A stretch of DNA of 64,000 nucleotides from Poseidonibacter lekithochrous (lineage in GTDB: Bacteria; Campylobacterota; Campylobacteria; Campylobacterales; Arcobacteraceae): contig NZ_CP054052.1 in assembly GCF_013283835.1 (NCBI RefSeq), positions 930,001-994,000 on the forward strand. Reading direction: 5' to 3'. Below, one piece after another: positions 18,665-27,593 of this stretch. The notes under the pieces are model-generated. The model was not told the DNA's origin. It worked only from the letters and a program-made list of their open reading frames with translations, and did not search any database. The stretch's first letter is position 1. Each line of letters opens with the position of its first letter. The position numbers and the translations under genes were made by a program.

Positions 18665-20638
18665 ATAGCAAAGTTTGAAGTAGTAAGTGAATATGAACCA
18701 GCAGGAGATCAACCACAAGCAATAGAAGCTTTAAGTGATTCTATTCTCGAAGGTAATAAATATAATACACTTTTAGGTGTTACTGGTTCTGGTAAAACAT
18801 ATACAATGGCTAAGGTTATTGAAAAAACTCAAAAACCTACATTGATTATGACTCATAATAAAACACTAGCAGCACAGCTGTATTCTGAGTTTAAACAATT
18901 TTTCCCTAATAACCATGTTGAATACTTTATTTCGTACTATGATTATTATCAACCGGAAGCTTATATTCCAAGAACTGATTTATTTATTGAAAAAGATTCC
19001 TCTATTAATGAAGAATTAGAGAGACTAAGACTTAGTACTACTGCTTCATTACTTTCTTTTGATGATGTTATTGTTGTAGCTTCTGTATCTGCTAACTATG
19101 GTTTAGGAAATCCTGAAGAGTATAAAGCAATGGTTCAAAGAATTGAAGTTGGATATGAATACTCACAAAGAGAATTTTTACTAAAACTAGTAGAGATGGG
19201 TTATAAAAGAAACGATAAGTTTTTTGATAGATCTGATTTTAGAGTAAATGGTGATGTAATTGATATTTACCCAGCTTATTATGAAGATGAATTTATTAGA
19301 GTTGAATTCTTCGGTGATGAAGTAGAATCTATTACAAAACATGAATATCTTACAAATAATAAAACTCAAGGGGTTGAAGAAGTAATTATCTATTCTGTTA
19401 ATCCCTTTGTTGTATCAAATGATAAATTAGCAGTTGCTGTAAAACAAATAGAAGAAGAATTAGAAGAGAGATTATTTAATCTAAAAGAGAATGACAAGCT
19501 AGTTGAACATCAAAGATTAAAACAAAGAGTCGAGTTTGATTTAGAGATGATTGAAGGTACTGGAATGTGTAAAGGTATTGAAAACTATGCTCGACATCTA
19601 ACTGGTCAAAAGCCAGGTGAAACTCCATACTCACTAATGAACTATTTTGAATCAATGACTGACGAGTTTTTATTAATTGTTGATGAATCACATGTATCCC
19701 TTCCTCAATTTAGAGGAATGCATGCAGCTGATAGATCTAGAAAAGAAGTATTAGTTGATTATGGATTTAGACTTCCAAGTGCTATGGATAATAGACCACT
19801 AAAGTTTGATGAGTTTATTGAAAAGAAAGCTTCATATCTTTTTGTATCGGCAACACCAAATGAACTAGAAGTTGAGAAATCAACGGTAGTAGCTGAACAA
19901 ATTATTAGACCAACTGGATTAGTTGAACCAAAAATAGAAATTATGGATTCTGAATTCCAAGTTGAAAAACTACATGATGAAATCAAAAGAGTTGTTGCTA
20001 AAAACGAAAGAGTTTTAGTAACAGTTCTTACTAAAAAGATGGCAGAAGAATTAAGCTCATACTATAGTGATTTAGGTATCAAAGTTAAGTATATGCACTC
20101 TGATATTGATGCAATTGAAAGAAACCATATTATTAGACAACTAAGACTTGGTGAGTTTGATGTACTTGTTGGAATTAACTTACTTAGAGAAGGTCTTGAT
20201 ATTCCAGAAGCTTCACTTATTGGTATTTTAGATGCAGATAAAGAAGGGTTCTTAAGATCACGTACAGCACTTATTCAAACTATGGGTAGAGGTGCTAGAA
20301 ATGAAAATGGTAAAGTAATCCTTTTTGCTAAAAGAATAACAGACTCTATGCAGTTTGCAATTGATGAAACTAATAGAAGAAGAAAAATCCAAGAAGCTCA
20401 CAATAAAGAGCATGGAATTATTCCAAAATCAACTAAGAGAAGATTAGATGGAAGTCTAAAACTTGAAGAGTATGATGAAACAGCTTGGAAAAAAGAAAAA
20501 GTTGAAAAAATGCCAGCCTCTGAGAGAAAGAAAATCTTAGTTGAGTTAAATAAACAAATGAAAAAAGCTTCAAAAGATTTAAATTTTGAAGAAGCAATTA
20601 GATTAAGAGATGAAATAGATAAAGTTAAAAAGATTTAA
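18665..20638 (+). CDS. uvrB: Excinuclease UvrB with an ATA start codon
   Basis: UvrB is the damage-verifying helicase-like subunit of nucleotide excision repair. The first usual start in frame is ATG 18806, but that removes the Walker A. Reading upstream gives [20 protein letters not shown], the normal UvrB N-terminus, and GVTGSGKT (38-45). The codon before AKFE is ATA at 18665-18667, six bases after AAGGAG (18653-18658). No ATG, GTG or TTG exists between the upstream TAA and residue 48. The full protein is 657 residues, with the beta-hairpin [10 protein letters not shown], helicase motifs and a C-terminal UVR domain. Either a true AUA start or a mutated ATG. Confidence 0.92.
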   Translation: MAKFEVVSEYEPAGDQPQAIEALSDSILEGNKYNTLLGVTGSGKTYTMAKVIEKTQKPTLIMTHNKTLAAQLYSEFKQFFPNNHVEYFISYYDYYQPEAYIPRTDLFIEKDSSINEELERLRLSTTASLLSFDDVIVVASVSANYGLGNPEEYKAMVQRIEVGYEYSQREFLLKLVEMGYKRNDKFFDRSDFRVNGDVIDIYPAYYEDEFIRVEFFGDEVESITKHEYLTNNKTQGVEEVIIYSVNPFVVSNDKLAVAVKQIEEELEERLFNLKENDKLVEHQRLKQRVEFDLEMIEGTGMCKGIENYARHLTGQKPGETPYSLMNYFESMTDEFLLIVDESHVSLPQFRGMHAADRSRKEVLVDYGFRLPSAMDNRPLKFDEFIEKKASYLFVSATPNELEVEKSTVVAEQIIRPTGLVEPKIEIMDSEFQVEKLHDEIKRVVAKNERVLVTVLTKKMAEELSSYYSDLGIKVKYMHSDIDAIERNHIIRQLRLGEFDVLVGINLLREGLDIPEASLIGILDADKEGFLRSRTALIQTMGRGARNENGKVILFAKRITDSMQFAIDETNRRRKIQEAHNKEHGIIPKSTKRRLDGSLKLEEYDETAWKKEKVEKMPASERKKILVELNKQMKKASKDLNFEEAIRLRDEIDKVKKI

Positions 20639-20662
20639 TTTTAATTTTTTATAGGACAGATA

Positions 20663-21310
20663 ATGAAAAAAGCCACAAAAAAAGAAATAGAAATTATAAA
20701 AGATGCATTTGTAGAGAAATACTCAGATGCAGTTACGGAGTTAGATTATAAAAATGATTATGAGTTATTAATAGCTATTATACTTTCAGCTCAATGTACA
20801 GATAAAAGAGTAAATATTATAACTCCGGCACTTTTTGAAAAATACCCAAGTGTTAAAGAACTTGCCTTTGCTAATGTAGGTGAAGTAAAAGATTTACTTA
20901 AATCCTGTTCATTTTTTAATAATAAGTCAAAAAATATTGTAAAAATGGCTCAAACAGTATTAGAAGATTATGATGGTGAAATCCCTCATATTCAAAAAGA
21001 GCTTATGAAGCTTTCAGGTGTTGGAAATAAAACTGCAAATGTATTTATGATTGAATTTGAAGGTGCAAATCTAATGGCCGTAGATACTCATGTATTTAGA
21101 GTTTCTCATAGACTTGGACTTAGTGATGGTAAAACAGTTGAGATTACTGAGGCTGATTTAGTGAAGAAACTAAAAGGTCATGATTTACATATTTTCCATC
21201 AAGCAATGGTTTTATTTGGAAGATACATTTGTAAGGCTGTAAAACCTGATTGTGATAACTGTCTTTTCCCTCATGTTTGTAAAACAACACAAAGTTTTAA
21301 ACCTGCATAA
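20663..21310 (+). CDS. nth: Endonuclease III
   Basis: A DNA glycosylase/AP lyase for oxidised pyrimidines. The 215-residue protein has the helix-hairpin-helix LSGVGNKTANVF with the catalytic Lys, the catalytic Asp in AVDTHVFRV, and the C-terminal [4Fe-4S] ligands spaced C-x6-C-x2-C-x5-C (CKAVKPDCDNCLFPHVC). It follows uvrB by 24 bases, giving a small DNA-repair pair. The ATG follows TAGGACAG. Confidence 0.96.
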   Translation: MKKATKKEIEIIKDAFVEKYSDAVTELDYKNDYELLIAIILSAQCTDKRVNIITPALFEKYPSVKELAFANVGEVKDLLKSCSFFNNKSKNIVKMAQTVLEDYDGEIPHIQKELMKLSGVGNKTANVFMIEFEGANLMAVDTHVFRVSHRLGLSDGKTVEITEADLVKKLKGHDLHIFHQAMVLFGRYICKAVKPDCDNCLFPHVCKTTQSFKPA

Positions 21311-21326
21311 TGAAACATTAGTTTCA

Positions 21327-22211
21327 TTATTGCACTAAATAAATACTTTTATCTTCCGCAAAATTTATTTTGCCTTCGTAATATTTTCTTATCTCTTTTT
21401 TTGTAATATCTTCTTTTCCTAATGTTCTTAGCATTCTATGTGATAAAACAAGATTTTTAACCTTTGCTTCTTTTGCTATATATCCTATAATATCTGGTGT
21501 CATATGTAAGTTTTTTGCAACACCTTGAGCACCTTTTGGAACTGCATTATGTGCGATTAGAATATTACTATTTACAGCTAGTTTTTCTAAAGTACTGTAT
21601 TTCCCACTCATATCTCCTGAGAACGTGATACTTTTACCATCTATTGATACTTTATATGCAGTTGCAGGAATAGGGCCGTGATTTACACTAATAGCTTCTA
21701 TTTTGATATTATTTTTATCATATATAGTTTTTATCTCTTTTGAGAAAGGAATAACTGTAGTTTGCAGTTTAAATTGAGCATTTCCATCTAAGAAATCTCC
21801 CATATATTCCCAAGCACCTTTTTTATTTTCAAAAAGTCTATTTATGAAAGTTTTTGTATCTGGAACAAATAGTCCTTTATCAGGTCCATATATTTCTATA
21901 TCTTTAAATCTATTAGAGAAAAAACTAGCTTTGAGTAAGGCTGGTAAATCTGCTGTATGATCTATATGTAAGTGAGTTAATAAGATTATATCAAGGTCTT
22001 CAATTTTTGCTTTTACTTCTTCGAATCTAAGTGCAGCTCCCCCACCAAAGTCTACAAGTATTTTACTTTTATTATCTACCCAAATAATATATGCACTAGA
22101 AGCTCTATTATCATTTAACTCAGGACCTCCTGAACCTAAAACTTGTACTTTTATATCACGGGCAAAGGCAGATGCAATAAGAAATAGAAAAACTAATATT
22201 AGTTTTTTCAT
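21327..22211 (-). CDS. Exported MBL-fold metallo-hydrolase
   Basis: A 294-residue metallo-beta-lactamase-fold protein. The N-terminus is a clear signal peptide (MKKLILVFLFLIASAFA, cleavage before RD), so it acts in the periplasm. The metal motif is LLTHLHIDHTADLPALL, with later metal-binding His in FSGDMSG, NHGPIPAT and LSHRML. Overall it resembles the RNase Z / arylsulfatase-like branch, but the export signal rules out tRNA processing. Its start overlaps the acyl-CoA-dehydrogenase-like gene by four bases. Substrate unknown. Confidence 0.85.
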   Translation of the reverse strand: MKKLILVFLFLIASAFARDIKVQVLGSGGPELNDNRASSAYIIWVDNKSKILVDFGGGAALRFEEVKAKIEDLDIILLTHLHIDHTADLPALLKASFFSNRFKDIEIYGPDKGLFVPDTKTFINRLFENKKGAWEYMGDFLDGNAQFKLQTTVIPFSKEIKTIYDKNNIKIEAISVNHGPIPATAYKVSIDGKSITFSGDMSGKYSTLEKLAVNSNILIAHNAVPKGAQGVAKNLHMTPDIIGYIAKEAKVKNLVLSHRMLRTLGKEDITKKEIRKYYEGKINFAEDKSIYLVQ

Positions 22212-23173
22212 TTTAGAAAATCTTCTATAAATAACTCTTTTATTTTACTGTTTAAACCATTTGAATTAAACATTATTAATTCTCTATAATATCTTTGTAG
22301 TTGTCGCTGTCTTAAAATTGATTTTCCACCATTATATATCATAGCTGTTGTAATCATTTTTTGAATTAGATTAAATAGTTCAACTCTTAGTTTATCAAGT
22401 TGTGTTCCATCATTAGATTCTAAGAAAGCTATTTTTTGTTTTTCTAATCTTTTTTTAGATACTTTTTGTAAATCTACATCTTCTATATGATTTAATACAC
22501 CTTTTCCTAATCCATAAAGTGAGTAATGAATAGTTTTTGATAAGGATTTATTTTTTGTATAGTTACCTATTTTATTAGAAGATATAATATCTTCATCTTT
22601 TACAAAATAGTTATGTAGTTCAATATTTACAGTATTTAAACTCTGACCAACAAAAGTTTTAGGAGTATCTACTATTCTAAAACCTTCACTTTCTTCAAAC
22701 TTTGTAAGAACTTCATACTCATGACATTCATAATGAAAACCAATTAATAAAGTATCAAATATTTTATATCCACTAGCCCAAGTTAAAATACCATTTAGTT
22801 TATATCCACCTTGGCATTTTCTCGCTACTACTTTTGTCTCTTTTGATCTTAAGTGATTTATAGCAATACCACATTTTTTATTGAAGTATTTTTTTCTTTT
22901 TTTGAACTTGTTTTTATTCATAATTGAATTGGCTGCTAATATCTGAATAACTAGAAAAGATAAACTTCCACTATATTGTGTAAGTGATGAAAATAGTTTT
23001 AGTTTTAATTCATCCTGAACTTTACTATCATAATCATATAAAGCTAAAAGCTCATTCTCATAAGTGATATCAAAAGCTTTTTTTAAAGTTTTTACTTTAT
23101 AGTCTAGCTTATCACTATCTAGTTTTTCTATTTCATTTATTGCATATTCAAGGTTTTCATTATAATCATTCAT
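22208..23173 (-). CDS. Shortened acyl-CoA-dehydrogenase-like protein
   Basis: A 321-residue protein. The middle section, GGYKLNGILTWASGYKIFDTLLIG and then VDTPKTFVGQSLNTVNIELHNYFVKDEDII, follows the beta-domain of acyl-CoA dehydrogenases. The N-terminal helices (TQYSGSLSFLVIQILAANS) and the C-terminal helices also fit. It is 50-80 residues shorter than usual and I cannot find the catalytic base or a clear FAD pocket, so it may be a flavin monooxygenase-like or non-catalytic relative. It directly abuts the upstream gene (TAG then ATG) and overlaps the MBL gene. Fold likely, function open. Confidence 0.6.
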   Translation of the reverse strand: MNDYNENLEYAINEIEKLDSDKLDYKVKTLKKAFDITYENELLALYDYDSKVQDELKLKLFSSLTQYSGSLSFLVIQILAANSIMNKNKFKKRKKYFNKKCGIAINHLRSKETKVVARKCQGGYKLNGILTWASGYKIFDTLLIGFHYECHEYEVLTKFEESEGFRIVDTPKTFVGQSLNTVNIELHNYFVKDEDIISSNKIGNYTKNKSLSKTIHYSLYGLGKGVLNHIEDVDLQKVSKKRLEKQKIAFLESNDGTQLDKLRVELFNLIQKMITTAMIYNGGKSILRQRQLQRYYRELIMFNSNGLNSKIKELFIEDFLK

Positions 23174-23572
23174 CTATTTTTTTCTACATTCTTCTTTATA
23201 TTCTTTGAAAACATATTCGTCTTCTATTAATTGTGCTTCAACATCTTTTGCTTCACAAACGAACTCTTTTCCATCTTTATTTATTATATAAATAAAATTA
23301 TAGATCTCTTTACTATTACTTAATACTTCAAAACTTGTTTGTTTTATTGATAGTTTTAATATCTCAGTATTTTTTTGTTTAAGATAGTTTGCTTTGAAAG
23401 TATCTGGTAGTTTGTTTTCATTTTCATTATTAGCGTATACTAATCCTGCAATAATAATTGCTATTACTGAAAAGAATATAGTAAGCTCTTTTTTTGTAAA
23501 CGTTTTTTTTATTTTATAAATAATATAAACAATTAGTGCAATAATAATTAGTGAAAATATTAAAATTTGCAT
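23174..23572 (-). CDS. Small membrane protein of unknown function
   Basis: A 132-residue protein with two N-terminal membrane helices (about 2-20 and 31-48, separated by a short KKTFTKKE loop) and a soluble tail of about 80 residues with one Cys pair (FVCEAKD and EECRKK). No family recognised. It is in an operon, with the ATG after AGAAGGATTCAA and the stop touching the next start. Confidence 0.75.
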   Translation of the reverse strand: MQILIFSLIIIALIVYIIYKIKKTFTKKELTIFFSVIAIIIAGLVYANNENENKLPDTFKANYLKQKNTEILKLSIKQTSFEVLSNSKEIYNFIYIINKDGKEFVCEAKDVEAQLIEDEYVFKEYKEECRKK

Positions 23573-23582
23573 TTGAATCCTT

Positions 23583-23831
23583 CTATTTTGATGATTTGTT
23601 TAGTTTTTCTCTATATGCTGCTTTTGATAAATATTTTGATGTAGTAGTTGGTTTTGCAATAAATTCATCTTCTAAGATAGCTTGTTTAACAGCTTTTTTA
23701 CCTTGCATTGAATTTGTGATTACTTTATTATCAACATTTATATTTTTAACTAACCCAGCTTTTAAATTATTTAAAATAGTTAATACTGTATTTACATCTT
23801 TCTTATCAACATCTAAAGTGATCTTACTCAA
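23583..23831 (-). CDS. Small protein of unknown function (TTG start)
   Basis: An 82-residue basic protein starting at TTG 23831, with AAGGA six bases upstream and no ATG in that region. The first 35 residues look like a beta strand and a helix (SKITLDVDKKDVNTVLTIL), followed by a basic tail. The beginning is reminiscent of small antitoxin-like proteins, but no toxin gene is adjacent and I do not claim this. It is first in the operon running to the MBL-fold gene. Confidence 0.7.
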   Translation of the reverse strand: MSKITLDVDKKDVNTVLTILNNLKAGLVKNINVDNKVITNSMQGKKAVKQAILEDEFIAKPTTTSKYLSKAAYREKLNKSSK

Positions 23832-23913
23832 ATCGTTTCCTTTTTTTATTAGTATTATATCTCATGTTAGCAAAAAATGTTATACTAAATATTATTACAT
23901 AAGGAAATAAATT

Positions 23914-25512
23914 ATGAATTTAGTTAATAATAATTCTTTTGATATTATAGTCATTGGTGGGGGAGCCACTGGGGCTGGAATTGCATTGGATGCTAGTAGT
24001 AGGGGACTTAGTGTTTTATTATTAGAACAAAATGATTTTGCTTCAGGAACTAGTTCTAAAAGCTCAAAGCTAATTCATGGGGGAGTTAGGTATTTAGAGA
24101 AAGCAATAAAACAATTAGATAAAGAACAATTTAATCTTGTAAAAGAGGGTTTATATGAAAGAGCCTTATTTATCAAAAATGCTCCTCATCTTGCAAAAAA
24201 ACTAAAATTAGATACTCCCATATATAATAACTTTGAAATAATCTATGTATATATAGGTTTATTACTTTATAAATTGATCTCAGGGAAGAAAAGTATAGGA
24301 AGTAATACATTTATCAATAAAACCTTATTAAGTCTCTTGCAGCCAAGTATAAAGAAAAAAGACCTTGTAGGTGCTGTATCTTTTTTTGATGGAAGGTTTA
24401 TAGATTCTCGTATGGTTATTGCTTTATTGCAAAGTGCTCAAAATTATGGAACAGTTGTTAGAAACTATAGTGAAGTAAAAGAATTTATATATGATAGTGA
24501 ACATAAAATAAAATCATTAAAATATACAAATAAAATTACAGATGAAGAGTTTAGTGTAGATGCTTCATATATAATAAATGCTACTGGGGCTAATGTAGAT
24601 AATATAAGATTATTAGATGATGAGAAAGTAGAAGAAATATTAAGTTTAAGTTCTGGTATTCATTTGATTTTAGATAAAAAGTTTCTTCCTAGTGATGAGG
24701 GGATATTAATTCCACAAACCTCAGATGGTAGAGTGATATTTATTTTACCTTACTTGGGTAAATGTCTAATTGGTACAAGTGATGAAAAGACAGTATATAC
24801 AAAAGAACCAAAAGCATCTAATGAAGAGATAGAGTATTTATTAAAACATATAAATGAATACTTTGATATTAAAATTTGTAAAGATGATATATTATCTGTA
24901 TGGAGTGGAATAAGACCTCTTGTAAAACCTCTTAGTAATGGACATACAGAAGAGATAGTAAGAGAACATAAAATACTAAGTTCAGATAGTGGATTAATTT
25001 CAATTGCTGGAGGTAAGTGGACTACTTATAGAAAAATGGCAGAAGAGTTAGTTGATTATGTATGTGAAAAAGGTATAAATAAAAAAGTTAAAAAAAGTAA
25101 AACAAAACATCTAAAAGTACATGGTTCAAGGAAAAATCTAAAAAAAATAAAAAAAGAATTAGAAATACATGATAAGTTATCAAAACAAACAAAACAGAGT
25201 TTATTAAATCTATATGGAAGTGAGGCTTTAGGAATTTTATCAATAGCTTATGTATATAATGCTTTTGAATTAATACATAAGGATTTACCTTTTATAAAAG
25301 CAGAGATAATTTACTGTATAAAACATGAGTTTGCAAAGAAGCCAATTGATTTTTTAGCAAGAAGAATATCTTTATGTTTTATAGACAAAAAGAAGTCTTT
25401 AGAGTGTTTGCTTATGGTATGCCAAACCTTTAAAGTTCAACTTTTATGGAGTAATGATAAATTCCAAAATGAGTTAAATGAATCTAAAAAACTAATAGAA
25501 GAACTATTCTAA
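23914..25512 (+). CDS. glpD: Glycerol-3-phosphate dehydrogenase, FAD-dependent
   Basis: A 532-residue membrane-associated flavoprotein oxidising glycerol-3-phosphate to dihydroxyacetone phosphate and feeding electrons to quinone. The FAD motif VIGGGATGAGIALDASSRG is at residues 12-30, followed by LLEQNDFASGTSSKSSKLIHGGVRYLE, a GlpD hallmark. LIGTSDEKT and SIAGGKWTTYRKMAEELVD are also typical. It is monocistronic and divergent from the operon ending at 21327; TATACT lies about 30 bases upstream of the ATG. No glpF or glpK is visible nearby. Confidence 0.93.
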   Translation: MNLVNNNSFDIIVIGGGATGAGIALDASSRGLSVLLLEQNDFASGTSSKSSKLIHGGVRYLEKAIKQLDKEQFNLVKEGLYERALFIKNAPHLAKKLKLDTPIYNNFEIIYVYIGLLLYKLISGKKSIGSNTFINKTLLSLLQPSIKKKDLVGAVSFFDGRFIDSRMVIALLQSAQNYGTVVRNYSEVKEFIYDSEHKIKSLKYTNKITDEEFSVDASYIINATGANVDNIRLLDDEKVEEILSLSSGIHLILDKKFLPSDEGILIPQTSDGRVIFILPYLGKCLIGTSDEKTVYTKEPKASNEEIEYLLKHINEYFDIKICKDDILSVWSGIRPLVKPLSNGHTEEIVREHKILSSDSGLISIAGGKWTTYRKMAEELVDYVCEKGINKKVKKSKTKHLKVHGSRKNLKKIKKELEIHDKLSKQTKQSLLNLYGSEALGILSIAYVYNAFELIHKDLPFIKAEIIYCIKHEFAKKPIDFLARRISLCFIDKKKSLECLLMVCQTFKVQLLWSNDKFQNELNESKKLIEELF

Positions 25513-25569
25513 AAACTTATATTACTTAACATTTAATTAACAAAAAATTAATATTAAATTAACACCTCT

Positions 25570-25597
25570 TTGTGATAATCTCACTAATTTATCACAA
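25570..25597. repeat. 9-base inverted repeat upstream of the copper-receptor gene
   Basis: TTGTGATAA (25570-25578) and TTATCACAA (25589-25597) are exact reverse complements 10 bases apart. The left arm includes a possible extended -10 (GTGATAAT) and the right arm runs into AAGGAA, the ribosome site for the ATG at 25609. It may be an operator or a leader hairpin controlling the receptor. Confidence 0.5.
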
Positions 25598-25608
25598 GGA
25601 AATTTTAA

Positions 25609-27564
25609 ATGAAAAAGATTGTTTCATTATCACTTGTTTGTACTGCAATGATACTAAATGCAAGTGAAACAACATTAGAAGATATTAGTGTTGTAGAAAA
25701 AGTAAATATGAAGACTGTTAAAGATGTAAGCGCGAATCAAATTAAGTCTGCTGATTTAGCAGAAGCTTTAACAAAAAATATTCCTTCGGTTTCACTAGTA
25801 AGAAGATCAGGTATTGCTAATGATATTATTTTAAGAGGTGCTAAAAAAGATAATATCAATGTATTAATTGATAATAGTAAAATCTATGGGGCATGTCCAA
25901 ATAGAATGGATCCTACAACATCTCATGTATTAACAAACAATATTGAATCAGTTGAAGTAATTGAAGGTCCTTATGATGTTGAAAACTTTGGTACGTTAAG
26001 TGGTGCTGTTAAGATTAAAACAAAACAACCAAGCAAAGACTTTAAAGGTGAAGTAAATCTAAATGTTGGAAGTTTCTCATATAGAAAATTATCAACTACT
26101 ATTCAAGGTGGTAATGAAAGAGTAAAATTATTGATTTCTGCTTCTACAGAAGAATCAGATCCATATAAAGATGGAAATGGTAATAATTTTAAAGAACAAC
26201 AAAAGAAACACGGTGTGCCAATGGCAAATCAATACTCATCAGAAGCAGATAATAAAAAAGCTTATGAAAAGAAAACATTATTAACAAAAGCCTTAGTAAA
26301 TATTGATGATAGTTCAGAATTAGCTTTATCTTATACTTTAAATAGAAGTGATGAGGTAATGTATCCAAATACTCCAATGGATGCTGATTATGATGATTCT
26401 GATATTTATACAATATCTTATACGAAAAGAGATTTAGGTAAATACTCAAAAGAGTTAAAAGCTGAATATTACTACTCTAAAGTTGATCATCCAATGAGTG
26501 TAAAACTAAGAAACAATGCAACTATGATGAAAGAAATGACTAACCATATGAAATCATCAATTTGGGGTGCCAAAGTTAAAAATACAATGAATTTAAATGA
26601 TTCACTTTTAACTTTAGGTTTAGATACTAGTATTAGAAATTGGAAAGGTAGAAAGTTCAATAATGACTTAAGTGTTGATATGACAAGTTTACCTTCAACT
26701 GATACAACAAACAAAGCTATCTTTGCAAAACATGAAAGTTCATTTGGTAATATCGATTTAGAAGTTGGTACTAGATTTGATAATACTAAAATAGATACAG
26801 ACTCAAGTACAAAAAAAGACAATAAATATAATTCATTAAATGGACATATCTTTGCTGTTTTAAATGCTAATGATACTACAAAATATTTTGCAGGAATTGG
26901 TAAATCATCAAGAGTTCCAGATGCAAGAGAGTTATATTACAGTGGTAGTGGAAATGAAGATTTAGATGATACTAAAAACTATGAGTTAGATTTAGGTTTC
27001 CAAAAAAATTATGAAAACTCTATGTTAAAAACAAAAGTATTCTATTCTGTATTAAAAGATTATGTTTACAATAATAATGGAACAACATTTGAAAATATTG
27101 ATGCTAAGATTTATGGAATTGAAATAAGTGGTTTATATGCTATCAATGATGAGTTTACTTTAGATTATGGAACTTCATACTTAAAAGGTAAAAAAGATGA
27201 TCCGTTAGCGGGTCAAAGTGATAAAGATATGGCAGAGATTCCACCATTAAAAGCTAATTTATCATTAACTTATGAAAATAACAAATCAAAGTTTACTACA
27301 CAAGTTTTAGCAGTTAAATCTTGGAGTGATTATGATTCAGATAATGGGGAGCAAGAATTACCAGGATATGCAGTGTTTAATGTAAAATATGATTACATGG
27401 TTAATAAGCATTTTGAATTAGCTGCTGGAATTGATAATATTTTTGATAAAACTTATGCAAGTACAAATACATATAATGATATTAAATATATTGGAACTGG
27501 TGATACAGAATTAATTAATGAACCAGGTAGATACCTTTACACTAATTTAAAATTTAAATTCTAA
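25609..27564 (+). CDS. TonB-dependent copper receptor (OprC/NosA type)
   Basis: A 651-residue outer-membrane TonB-dependent receptor. A signal peptide (MKKIVSLSLVCTAMILNASE) precedes the plug, with SVSLVRRSGIANDIILRG, and the barrel ends in Phe. The plug has GACPNRMDPTTSHV, the mark of OprC/NosA copper receptors, with Cys96 and Met100 as a CxxxM pair. The barrel has DHPM, giving His294-x-Met296. In OprC, a CxxxM and an HxM motif bind copper, so copper uptake is the best reading. Such receptors serve copper enzymes like nitrous oxide reductase. The gene has its own promoter and an inverted repeat. Confidence 0.87.
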   Translation: MKKIVSLSLVCTAMILNASETTLEDISVVEKVNMKTVKDVSANQIKSADLAEALTKNIPSVSLVRRSGIANDIILRGAKKDNINVLIDNSKIYGACPNRMDPTTSHVLTNNIESVEVIEGPYDVENFGTLSGAVKIKTKQPSKDFKGEVNLNVGSFSYRKLSTTIQGGNERVKLLISASTEESDPYKDGNGNNFKEQQKKHGVPMANQYSSEADNKKAYEKKTLLTKALVNIDDSSELALSYTLNRSDEVMYPNTPMDADYDDSDIYTISYTKRDLGKYSKELKAEYYYSKVDHPMSVKLRNNATMMKEMTNHMKSSIWGAKVKNTMNLNDSLLTLGLDTSIRNWKGRKFNNDLSVDMTSLPSTDTTNKAIFAKHESSFGNIDLEVGTRFDNTKIDTDSSTKKDNKYNSLNGHIFAVLNANDTTKYFAGIGKSSRVPDARELYYSGSGNEDLDDTKNYELDLGFQKNYENSMLKTKVFYSVLKDYVYNNNGTTFENIDAKIYGIEISGLYAINDEFTLDYGTSYLKGKKDDPLAGQSDKDMAEIPPLKANLSLTYENNKSKFTTQVLAVKSWSDYDSDNGEQELPGYAVFNVKYDYMVNKHFELAAGIDNIFDKTYASTNTYNDIKYIGTGDTELINEPGRYLYTNLKFKF

Positions 27565-27567
27565 TCA

Positions 27568-27593
27568 AAGTAGGGAAGATAACTTCTCTACTT
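27568..27593. repeat. Stem-loop between convergent genes
   Basis: AAGTAGGGAAG (27568-27578) and CTTCTCTACTT (27583-27593) pair over 11 bases with one G-T and an ATAA loop. It lies between the receptor stop and the HD-protein stop. There is no T-run on either side, so it would be a weak terminator at most, or a transcript-end stabiliser. Confidence 0.5.

Noticed and set aside
18806-20638. Short UvrB starting at ATG 18806
   Set aside because: It would lose the N-terminus and Walker A, both intact upstream in the same frame with a ribosome site.
18101-20638. Stop-codon readthrough giving a fusion of the membrane-anchored protein and UvrB
   Set aside because: The frames match and only six bases separate them, but AAGGAG sits at the right distance for a separate UvrB start and no readthrough signal is seen.
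23583-23831. Toxin-antitoxin antitoxin
   Set aside because: Only a faint likeness in the first residues and no toxin gene alongside.
27568-27593. Stem-loop as a firm bidirectional terminator
   Set aside because: The stem is good but no T-run follows on either strand, so it is listed only as a stem-loop.
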